This document shows, one piece after another, positions 1 to 6,800 of a DNA stretch of 8,702 nucleotides (its first letter is position 1; the number at the start of each line of letters is the position of its first letter). The position numbers were made by a program, and so were the translations under genes. The notes under the pieces are model-generated. The model worked only from the letters and a program-made list of their open reading frames with translations. It had not been told where the DNA came from and did no database searches. Source of the stretch: Gammaproteobacteria bacterium UBA6173 (lineage in GTDB: Bacteria > Pseudomonadota > Gammaproteobacteria > Pseudomonadales > Pseudohongiellaceae); assembly GCA_002422225.1 (NCBI GenBank), contig DITX01000138.1, forward strand, positions 1,426-10,127, given 5' to 3'.

Positions 1-196
1 CAGCATCACAAGCTCTGAGCACCTGCGGCGGCACCGGGTACACTTCAACGGTGTCATAAAAGTTGATGCCGCGCTCGTACGCTTTATCCAGAGCTCTGAT
101 TGACTCTTTTTCGTCGCTCCAGCTGCCAAAACTCATGGTGCCCATACAGATAGGGCTGACACGCAGGCCACTTTTGCCGATGTAACGATAGTTCAT
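1..196 (-). CDS. Aldo/keto reductase, N-terminal part (runs off left edge)
   Basis: Reading the minus strand from the ATG at 194-196 gives 65 codons that are open to the window edge. The protein starts MNYRYIGKSGLRVSP, followed by the GTMSFG strand at residues 19-24 and GINFYDTVEVYPVPP at 43-57. This is the standard N-terminal half-barrel of an NADPH-dependent aldo/keto reductase. Asp48 and Tyr53 match the catalytic Asp and Tyr of the family tetrad; the Lys and His lie outside the window. The YPVPP run after the Tyr resembles the E. coli Tas subgroup, but the substrate cannot be told. A purine-rich AAGAGAG lies upstream of the start as a modest ribosome site. The gene is divergent from the DUF6265-like gene. 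The family is certain; the exact subgroup is not. Confidence 0.9.
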   Translation of the reverse strand, partial: MNYRYIGKSGLRVSPICMGTMSFGSWSDEKESIRALDKAYERGINFYDTVEVYPVPPQVLRACDA

Positions 197-428
197 GTGC
201 TGCTCTCTTATGCGAATATCAAGTCTGATGATGGCGAACAGAATGCCCGATGATGCCACATCTTTTTATGTTGTTGTCAAAGCCAACAATAATAGAGAAT
301 TCATTCAGTTTACTCGGTTTATTAACTGGCCAGCACTGGGCATTCGCGCATCGGTAGTGCTAAGCTCGGGGCAGTCGGTTCACCCTGAAAAGTAGTCATT
401 ATTAACAACAATCCATAAGGAATTCACC
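197..428. other. Divergent intergenic region between the AKR gene and the DUF6265-like gene
   Basis: This AT-rich 232-bp spacer must carry the promoters of both flanking genes. It contains an inverted repeat (TTGTTG at 271-276, CAACAA at 284-289, 7-bp loop). A perfect minus-strand TTGACA (280-275) lies partly inside the repeat, which could be a -35 element for the aldo/keto reductase or part of an operator. I find no convincing -10 at the right spacing on either strand, so no promoter is called. A 66-codon open frame at 195-395 has no recognisable content or ribosome site and is taken as chance. Confidence 0.5.
417..422 (+). promoter_or_regulatory. Ribosome binding site of the DUF6265-like gene
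   Basis: AAGGAA ends 6 bases before the ATG at 429. It is a good Shine-Dalgarno match and fixes the start of the secreted protein. Confidence 0.75.
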
Positions 429-923
429 ATGAAAACCGCGTTCAAATCGTTGCTTGCTGCTGGTCTGTTTACCCTGTCTTCCAGCATGACGTTTGCTGCA
501 GGTCCCGCCGCAACCATTGATCAGTTGCAGTGGATGACCGGCAATTACGCGGGTGCGCTGGGCCCGAATACCTTGGAAGAAAACTGGATTGCTGCCGAGG
601 CGGGCTCGATTGCTGCCATGGTGCGCATGACCGGCCCGACAGGCACCAGCATGTTTGAAATGATTACCATCGAGGAAGTTGACGGTTCACTGGTTTTGCA
701 CCTGCAACAGTTTGATCCTGGTTTTAAACCCAGAACGCCAGAACCCATGAAAATGGAATTGGCGATGATCATGGGCAACCATGTGCATTTTAATAATGTC
801 GGTGACACCGGTATGAAGTCCCTGGGTTACACCCTTAGCGGCGACATCTTCACCATCCACATCGAGCAGCCTACAGGGCAGAAAATGGATCTGGTGCTGA
901 CCAAGCGCAGTCTGTGGAACTAA
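429..923 (+). CDS. Secreted DUF6265-like protein of unknown function
   Basis: A 164-residue protein. Residues 1-23 form a classic Sec signal peptide: Lys2 and Lys6, a hydrophobic core around LLAAGLF, and a TFA cleavage site before Ala24. The mature part starts with a Leu-x-Trp-Met-x-Gly-x-Tyr motif (QLQWMTGNYAG), then a LEENW motif and a glycine-rich GSIAAMVRMT strand. This pattern fits the DUF6265 family, small lipocalin-like beta proteins exported by many proteobacteria, whose role is unknown. The protein should be periplasmic. It heads a plus-strand cluster with the SDR remnant (4 bp downstream) and the glutathione transferase. The start is supported by the AAGGAA site and by the signal peptide. 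The family assignment rests on remembered motif layout, so it is moderately sure; secretion is well supported. Confidence 0.75.
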   Translation: MKTAFKSLLAAGLFTLSSSMTFAAGPAATIDQLQWMTGNYAGALGPNTLEENWIAAEAGSIAAMVRMTGPTGTSMFEMITIEEVDGSLVLHLQQFDPGFKPRTPEPMKMELAMIMGNHVHFNNVGDTGMKSLGYTLSGDIFTIHIEQPTGQKMDLVLTKRSLWN

Positions 924-944
924 AGCAATGAGCCAGTTCGCCGG

Positions 945-976
945 CAAAACTGTGGTGGTTACAAAACTGTGGTGGT
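945..976 (+). repeat. 17-bp tandem duplication causing the SDR frameshift
   Basis: The 15-bp word CAAAACTGTGGTGGT occurs at 945-959 and again at 962-976, separated by TA, so the period is 17 bp. Since 17 is not a multiple of 3, the duplication puts the SDR start out of frame with the remainder of the gene. Deleting one unit restores the continuous SDR N-terminus KTVVVSDGAEGIG. This looks like a slippage or tandem-duplication event and not a base-call error. Confidence 0.9.
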
Positions 977-1388
977 CAGCGACGGCGCTGAGGGTATCGG
1001 GCTCAGCATTGCTTGTGCGCTTGGCAACCAAGGTATGAACGTAGTGCTGGGGGATATTGATCCCGTTCAGCTCGACATCGCGCTGACGCAACTTAAAGCC
1101 GACAGTGTGCCTGCGATGGGTGTGCCTTATGCAGGCGCTTATACGGCGACCCAAACAGCTGTAGTGGGCATGTCAGAAAGTTGGTACGCAGAATTAAAAC
1201 CACACAACATCGAGGTGTCGGTGTTGTGTCCCGTGTTTGTGAGAACCCGCATCAATTTGTCAGAGCGTAATCGGCAGCCGGATTATGTGCATGAGGATCA
1301 AGAGCGCGAAATTGACAGCTTCAGAAGCGAAGCGCTGAATGTTGGCGAACTGTATATATTTACCCACCCCAACTACCGTCCCCTCCCC

Positions 1389-1394
1389 AGGAAA
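1389..1394 (+). promoter_or_regulatory. Ribosome binding site that decides the GST start
   Basis: AGGAAA ends 4 bases before the ATG at 1399. The open frame extends upstream to 1339, but those 20 codons overlap the SDR remnant and lack a ribosome site. The ATG at 1399 also gives an N-terminus that matches YghU proteins. Confidence 0.7.
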
Positions 1395-1398
1395 ACTT

Positions 1399-2247
1399 AT
1401 GAGTAGTAATAGCTATAGTCCACCCACCGTCTGGAAGTGGGAACATCAAAGCGGTGGTCAATTTACCACTATCAACAGGCCTATCGCGGGTGCAACCCAC
1501 AACAAAGTGCTGCCACGGGGACGTCACCCGCTGCAGTTGTACTCGCTGGGCACGCCCAATGGCGTCAAAGTCACGGTGATGTTGGAAGAGTTGCTGGCGC
1601 TTGGACACAGCGGTGCTGAGTACGACGCACACCTGATCAATATCTCCGAAGGTGATCAGTTCGGCAGCGAGTTTGTGGCAATTAATCCCAATTCAAAAAT
1701 TCCGGCCTTGCTGGATGTGAGCGTGAATCCGCCACAACGTGTTTTTGAGTCGGCGTCAATTCTGTTTTATCTGGCGGAGAAGTTTAATGTCTTTTTGCCC
1801 AAGGACTTGCCAGCTCGTACTGAGGTAATGAACTGGGTGTTCTGGCAGATGGGCAGCGCACCTTATCTGGGTGGAGGCTTTGGTCACTTTTATTGCTACG
1901 CGCCCGAAAAATGGCAGTACCCGATTGACCGCTTCACCATGGAAGTCAAACGTCAACTTGATGTGCTTGACCGCCAATTACAAAACAATCGCTTTATTGC
2001 CGGTGATGAATACAGCATTGCTGATATTGCGATCTGGCCTTGGTATGGTGCGCTGATTCTGAACAAAGTTTACAACGCTGCTGAGTTTCTGGAGGCGCAC
2101 ACTTACACACACCTGATGCGCTGGGCCAAAGAGATAGGCGCCCGGCCAGCGGTCAGGCGTGGGCGCATCGTGAATTGTACCTGGGGGAATCCGGACAAAC
2201 AGTTGCGTGAGCGTCACGACGCCGCCGACATCGACAGAGTTTTATAA
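1399..2247 (+). CDS. yghU: YghU-type glutathione S-transferase / disulfide-bond reductase
   Basis: A 282-residue protein, close to the 288 of E. coli YghU, with the same landmarks in order: a long N-terminal arm (VWKWEHQSGGQF, residues 11-22; INRPIAG, 25-31), HPLQLYSLGTPNGVKV (43-58) opening the thioredoxin-like domain, NPNSKIPALLD with the cis-Pro at 102, and Glu117-Ser118 (ESASIL) for the glutathione gamma-glutamyl group. The all-helical C-terminal domain carries GGGFGHFYCYAPEK and AGDEYSIADIAIWPW. The latter is the folding motif of GSTs. Known YghU proteins bind two glutathiones and reduce organic disulfides and hydroperoxides in the cytoplasm; I infer the same here. The gene overlaps the end of the SDR remnant by 8 bp, which suggests it was co-transcribed with it and with the DUF6265-like gene. 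Confidence 0.93.
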   Translation: MSSNSYSPPTVWKWEHQSGGQFTTINRPIAGATHNKVLPRGRHPLQLYSLGTPNGVKVTVMLEELLALGHSGAEYDAHLINISEGDQFGSEFVAINPNSKIPALLDVSVNPPQRVFESASILFYLAEKFNVFLPKDLPARTEVMNWVFWQMGSAPYLGGGFGHFYCYAPEKWQYPIDRFTMEVKRQLDVLDRQLQNNRFIAGDEYSIADIAIWPWYGALILNKVYNAAEFLEAHTYTHLMRWAKEIGARPAVRRGRIVNCTWGNPDKQLRERHDAADIDRVL

Positions 2248-2357
2248 GCCTGCAACAACAGTGAGATGCAGAACATGGACGGGTTCCCCGTAGTCAGCGA
2301 CGTGGTGAAAGGTGATGGGCAGACTATAGATTGAATCGTATCTGCGCGCCAAGAGTG

Positions 2358-2387
2358 TTGCTAATCCGGTAAAATCACTCCTATTAT
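2358..2387 (+). promoter_or_regulatory. Candidate sigma-70 promoter of the kinase-like gene and putA
   Basis: TTGCTA (2358-2363, four of six consensus) and TATTAT (2382-2387, five of six) are separated by 18 bp. They lie in the 172-bp gap after the GST gene and about 30 bp before the ATG at 2420. The position fits a transcription start just upstream of the kinase-like gene, which would also drive putA. Found by eye only. Confidence 0.45.
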
Positions 2388-2419
2388 TCATTTTCAAGAA
2401 AGATTGCGAGACCGAGTGC

Positions 2420-3796
2420 ATGAAACAACTGTTGACCCTGATCGTGCTTGCCAGCCTGAGTCTACGTGCTCACGCTGATATTTTTGCAGTATTCCGCGAG
2501 CAAGATGGCAGTACCAATTGGCAATACATCGCCAACACCAGCGCCAGTTTATTGATATTAATGCTCCTGTTTGTGTTGGTTTTTCTGGTGCGCGCGCACC
2601 GCCGTGCCATGCGTTCGAATCGCGCCCTGACTGAAATCAAAGCCACCCTGGAAGATCGCGTTGCCGAGCGCACCGCAAACCTGCGCGAAACGGCAGATCA
2701 ACTGCGCAAACGCGAGGCGTATATCGGCAGCATCGTCAATTCCATGCCAGTGATGCTCATCGGGCTGAATCAAGCATTACAGGTGACACAGTGGAACAAG
2801 GTGGCGGAAGATACCACCGGGCGTCCGTTTACGGATGTGGCCGGCATGAACCTGTGGGCAGCGCATCCGGCGATCACGCTCACCGAAGAGCAGGTGCGCA
2901 GTGTGCTGGACAGCGGCCAGACTTTGAAGGTGAAGCACACCCAGCGCGGTCAATACAGTTTTGACATCACCTTGTATCGGCTGAAACACGATGACGATAC
3001 GGGTATTGTGATTCTGATTTCCGACATCACCAAACAGGTCAACGCCGAGAATAAAGTGGCCGAGCGTGACAAACTGTCTGCGTTAGGCGAACTGGCCTCC
3101 GCCATGGCTTATGACATCAGTTTGCCGATCAACACCATCTTTAAACGTGTCTCTGCGGCGCGCCAGCAGATTGAAGCAGCTGAGCTCGGCCCGGTCACCG
3201 ACTTTCTTCTTAAAGAAGTCGAGACGGTGCGGCAAAGTGCCCAGCAGTCCAATGCCATTGCCCAGAATCTGTTGGAGCTGGCGGGCAGCCACCACAACAC
3301 CCGCCAGAGCGCCGATGTCTCCGCTGTCATGGATCGCAGTATTGAGCTGGCCAAAGACCTGTTTACCAACTCCGATGGGCTCGCGTTCCGTGATATCGAG
3401 ATCCGTCGCAGTTATGCGGCATCTTTGCCGCAGATTTCCTGTTTCCCATCAGAGTTGGAGCAGGTCTTTACCCGACTGCTGCGCAGTGCTTTTTATGCGC
3501 TGCAGGATGGGGGGGAATTGTCGGACAGCAAACCGAGGATCAGTGTTGAGGTGGGTGAGTTCATGGACTCGCTGTGGATCAAGGTGGGGCATCGAGGCAA
3601 GTGTCTGAATGCCGACGAGCAGTTGGATATTTTTGAACCATTTTTTGCGATCTCTACAAACCAGACGTCGTTCCCGGTCGAGCATCGTTTGTCGTATCCG
3701 TATTTTATTATTACCGAACATCACCGTGGCCACATGTCAGTGACGTCGGATGAGCAGCTCGGTACCAGTTTTAACATTCAGCTGCCGCTGGATTAA
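2420..3796 (+). CDS. Membrane-anchored PAS / histidine-kinase-like protein with degenerate catalytic motifs (pseudokinase)
   Basis: A 458-residue protein. A signal-peptide-like segment spans residues 1-19 and a membrane helix spans 42-57 (SLLILMLLFVLVFLV). Only about 20 residues lie between them, so there is no real periplasmic sensor domain. A charged coiled coil follows (about 60-100), then a PAS domain (about 101-205), a dimerisation/phosphoacceptor region (about 215-290) and an HATPase_c fold (about 340-458). The H-box reads GELASAMAYDISLPIN, with Tyr231 where the family has the phosphorylated His. The N-box reads FTRLLRSAFYAL (Arg352, Ser356 instead of the two Asn). The G1 box is HRGKC (391-395) instead of DNGxG, and the G2 loop is EHRLS (421-425) instead of GLGLS. 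The surrounding scaffold, including EPFF and YFIITEHHRG, is conserved. Autophosphorylation is therefore unlikely. No response regulator lies in the window. putA starts 30 bp downstream, so a role linked to proline use is inferred. The start is supported by the signal segment, though the ribosome site is weak. Confidence 0.87.
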   Translation: MKQLLTLIVLASLSLRAHADIFAVFREQDGSTNWQYIANTSASLLILMLLFVLVFLVRAHRRAMRSNRALTEIKATLEDRVAERTANLRETADQLRKREAYIGSIVNSMPVMLIGLNQALQVTQWNKVAEDTTGRPFTDVAGMNLWAAHPAITLTEEQVRSVLDSGQTLKVKHTQRGQYSFDITLYRLKHDDDTGIVILISDITKQVNAENKVAERDKLSALGELASAMAYDISLPINTIFKRVSAARQQIEAAELGPVTDFLLKEVETVRQSAQQSNAIAQNLLELAGSHHNTRQSADVSAVMDRSIELAKDLFTNSDGLAFRDIEIRRSYAASLPQISCFPSELEQVFTRLLRSAFYALQDGGELSDSKPRISVEVGEFMDSLWIKVGHRGKCLNADEQLDIFEPFFAISTNQTSFPVEHRLSYPYFIITEHHRGHMSVTSDEQLGTSFNIQLPLD

Positions 3797-3815
3797 ACGC
3801 AGCATTCACTGATGT

Positions 3816-3820
3816 GAGGG
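3816..3820 (+). promoter_or_regulatory. Ribosome binding site of putA
   Basis: GAGGG ends 6 bases before the ATG at 3827. It supports a start that leaves no room for an N-terminal DNA-binding domain: the preceding stop of the kinase-like gene is only 30 bp upstream. Confidence 0.7.
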
Positions 3821-3826
3821 CGAGCC

Positions 3827-6800
3827 ATGGGCGCGTTTGCGCTGCCACCTGAACAGCCCCGACTACCGAGCCCTTACCGCCCGGAGTTGGCAGTAGTGCG
3901 GGCGCTGGCTGCGAACGTGCCCGATGAAGTGCTGGATTGGTCATCGGTGATGTCACTGGCCAGACCTTGGGTGGAGCAAGTGCGCGCCAACCCGGCACCG
4001 TTCTGGGCCATGGAATCTTTGCTGCGCGAATTCCCCATTACCAGTTATGAAGGGCTGGCGCTGATGCGTCTGGCGGAAGCCTTGCTGCGTGTGCCTGATA
4101 TCCCCAGTGCTATTGCGCTGACCGCTGATCAGCTCGGTCGGGCCAGGTTTGATGGCAATTCCCATGAACATGCCGGCGACACACAACAGCAGCACAGCCT
4201 GTTTGCGAGTTTGTCTGCCTCGGCCATTGCTTTGTCCAAAAAATTCCTGCCAGATGCAGAAGGTTCCGGTGGCGTGTTGACGCGTCTGGGCGCAGAAACC
4301 GTGGTCGCGGCAACAGTGCGGGCAATACAGTTACTGGGCCGGCAATTTGTTCTGGGTCGCACTATTCAAGAAGCAATGGAAGAGGCCAGTCGTGCGCGTC
4401 GCCGCCAGGCTCGTTTGCGTTTTTCGTATGACATGCTGGGAGAAGGTGCTCGCACCGACGCAGACGCCCGCCGTTATCACGCGGCCTATTTGCATGCAAT
4501 CGCTGCGATTGCTAGCTCGCCGACAGCAGGATCTGCTGCATCACCTGCTGCCTGTGATGGCATCTCCATCAAACTCAGCGCTTTGTTTTCCCGCTATGAG
4601 ATTTTGCAGCGTGAGCGTGTATTCACGGTGTTGTTGCCACGCGTTTGGCAATTGATTGAACAGGCGGCGGCCGCCAACATCAACCTCACCATGGACGCGG
4701 AAGAAGTGGAACGCCTCGAATTGTCACTGGAGGTATTTGAGGCGCTGGTGCAGCGTATTGCTTTGCAGTTTCCGTACTGGCAAGGTTTTGGGCTGGCGGT
4801 ACAGGCCTATCAGACGCGCGCGCTGGAGCTGATCCATGTCGTCGCTGACATTGCCCGGCGGCACCAATTGCGCTTTATGGTGCGACTGGTCAAAGGTGCG
4901 TACTGGGATGGCGAGATCAAACGGGCGCAGGAAATGGGTTTGCCGGCTTACCCGGTATTCACACACAAACCACATACTGATGCGTCTTACCTTGCGTGTG
5001 CGAAGGCGCTTTTCGATCATGCTGATGTTATTTATCCACAATTTGCCAGTCACAATGCCGGCACAATTGCGGCGATAGTGACCCTGGCAAAAAAAGCAGG
5101 CGCGGCCTTCGAGTTGCAGCGGTTACACGGCATGGGCGAGGGCGTATACCGCGAGGTGCTTAAAGATCCCACAATTGCCTGCCGTGTGTATGCGCCAGTT
5201 GGTGAGCACAAGGACCTGCTGGCGTATCTTGTGCGCAGGTTGTTGGAAAATGGCGCCAATTCATCATTTGTGCATCAGTTGGCAGATCCTTCAGTAGCAC
5301 CGCCTGAGTTGCTGGCATCACCATTGACACAGCTGTCAGAGAAGATAGCGCTGCCCTTGCCGCGTGATCTGTTTCGCGACCAATTTAGTGGCTTGCCGTT
5401 GAATGGACGTCTGAATTCAATCGGCCTTGATCTGGCGGACTACCCGCAGCGCGCAACAATTCTTCAGGCGCTCAACGCTGCCCACATACCCAGAGTGGCC
5501 GAGTCAACCGCGGACGATATCCAAGAGTCCATGACACTGCTGTCAGAGAATTTTCCGGTCTGGAACAGCAAGGCGCCACATGAACGTGCGACCATTCTGC
5601 GCCGCGCGGCGGATGTGTTGGAATCGCGTCTGCCAGAGTTCTGTGCACTGTTGATCAAAGAAGCCTTTAAAACCGCCGGCGATGCGGTCGCTGAAGTACG
5701 CGAAGCAGTCGATTTTTTGCGTTATTACGCCGATGAATCCGAGACATTGCAGGCGGGTTACCCACAACAGGATTGCCAGCGAGGGGATTCTAAACAAGAG
5801 GGGCGCGGTGTCTTTGTTTGTATCAGTCCCTGGAACTTTCCGTTGGCTATTTTTACCGGGCAGATTGCCGCGGCCTTGGTAACCGGTAACACCGTCGCGG
5901 CCAAACCCGCAGAACAAACCCCGTTTATTGCTGCGCGCATGGTGGAATTGCTGTATCAGGCCGGAGTGCCATTCCATGCGCTCATCATGTTGCATGGCGC
6001 TGGGGAACGCGTTGGTGCAGCATTGGTCGCGCACGGCCACTGCGCGGGCGTGTGTTTTACCGGGTCGACACAGGTGGCGCAGATTATTCACCGGGTGTTG
6101 GCGTCAAAGCCCGGACCATTGCTGCCATTAATTGCAGAAACCGGTGGTATAAATGCCATGCTGGTGGATTCCACGGCATTGCCAGAACAGGTGGTAGATG
6201 CAGTGGTGCACAGTGCATTCCGCTCTGCCGGACAACGCTGTTCTGCGCTGCGCTTGTTGTGTTTGCATGACAGTATCGCCGATAGCGTGATTGAGATGCT
6301 GGCCGGTGCCATGCAATCCTTGCAGTTGGGTGATCCCACCGATCTGGCTACAGATGTTGGCCCGTTGATAGATGACGAAGCATTCAACAATATCAATGAC
6401 CACATCAGTCGATTAAAGCGCGAAGCACGCTTGATTTATGAGGTGCCGCGCACGGAGCTGTCTTCTGGGAAGTCCGAGACTCGCGCTGAAGATCGCATCA
6501 TCGCACCGGTAGCTTTTGAGATAGGGCAGATCGGTGACCTTGGCGCCGAAATTTTTGGTCCGGTATTACATGTGATGCGCTGGCAAGGCGAGCCAGATTC
6601 AGTGGTGGCACAGATCAATGCCTTGGGATATGGACTGACCATGGGCATCCACACCCGCATAGACAGTCGTGCGTTGCAGCTCGCGGCAGCGGCACGTGTG
6701 GGCAATGTGTATGTCAATCGCAACATGATTGGTGCTGTGGTAGGTGTGCAGCCATTTGGAGGCGAGGGTTTGTCTGGCACCGGTCCCAAAGCCGGCGGGC

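Larger units (their letters stand above)
928..1406 (+). pseudogene. Decayed short-chain dehydrogenase/reductase (SDR)
   Basis: The ATG at 928 begins MSQFAGKTVVVT, the usual first strand of an SDR Rossmann fold. A 17-bp tandem duplication (945-976) then shifts the frame; removing one copy joins it to VVVSDGAEGIGLSIACALG in the frame that runs to the TAG at 1404-1406. The rest reads as SDR up to KADSVPAMGV. It then jumps directly to PYAGAYTATQTAVVGMSES, which in intact relatives is the active-site helix, so the NAG motif and catalytic Ser region (about 90 residues) are missing. The active-site YxxxK reads YTATQ (Tyr codon 1140, Gln codon 1152). The glycine-rich cofactor motif is also altered (SDGAEGIG where TGGxxGIG is usual). 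The C-terminal LCPVFVRTRIN segment is still recognisable. The frame ends 8 bp inside the start of the glutathione transferase gene. A GTG at 969 could restart translation but would lack the first strand. Nonfunctional as an enzyme with high confidence. Confidence 0.88.

Noticed and set aside
274..300. TTGTCA / GAGAAT as a promoter for the DUF6265-like gene
   Set aside because: The spacing is only 15 bp and the -10 is weak; it is not better than chance in AT-rich DNA.
195..395. 66-codon plus-strand frame in the AKR / DUF6265-like spacer
   Set aside because: It has no ribosome site or recognisable motif, overlaps the start of the reductase gene, and sits where divergent promoters are expected.
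687..1154. 155-codon minus-strand frame
   Set aside because: It lies opposite the DUF6265-like gene and the SDR remnant, both of which have clear family motifs; its own product shows none.
2279..2291. Small perfect hairpin ACGGG-TTC-CCCGT after the GST gene, as a terminator
   Set aside because: The stem is only 5 bp and no T-run follows, so it is not a convincing intrinsic terminator.
5543..6091. 182-codon minus-strand frame inside putA
   Set aside because: It is a shadow of the strongly conserved P5C dehydrogenase coding frame and has no motif of its own.
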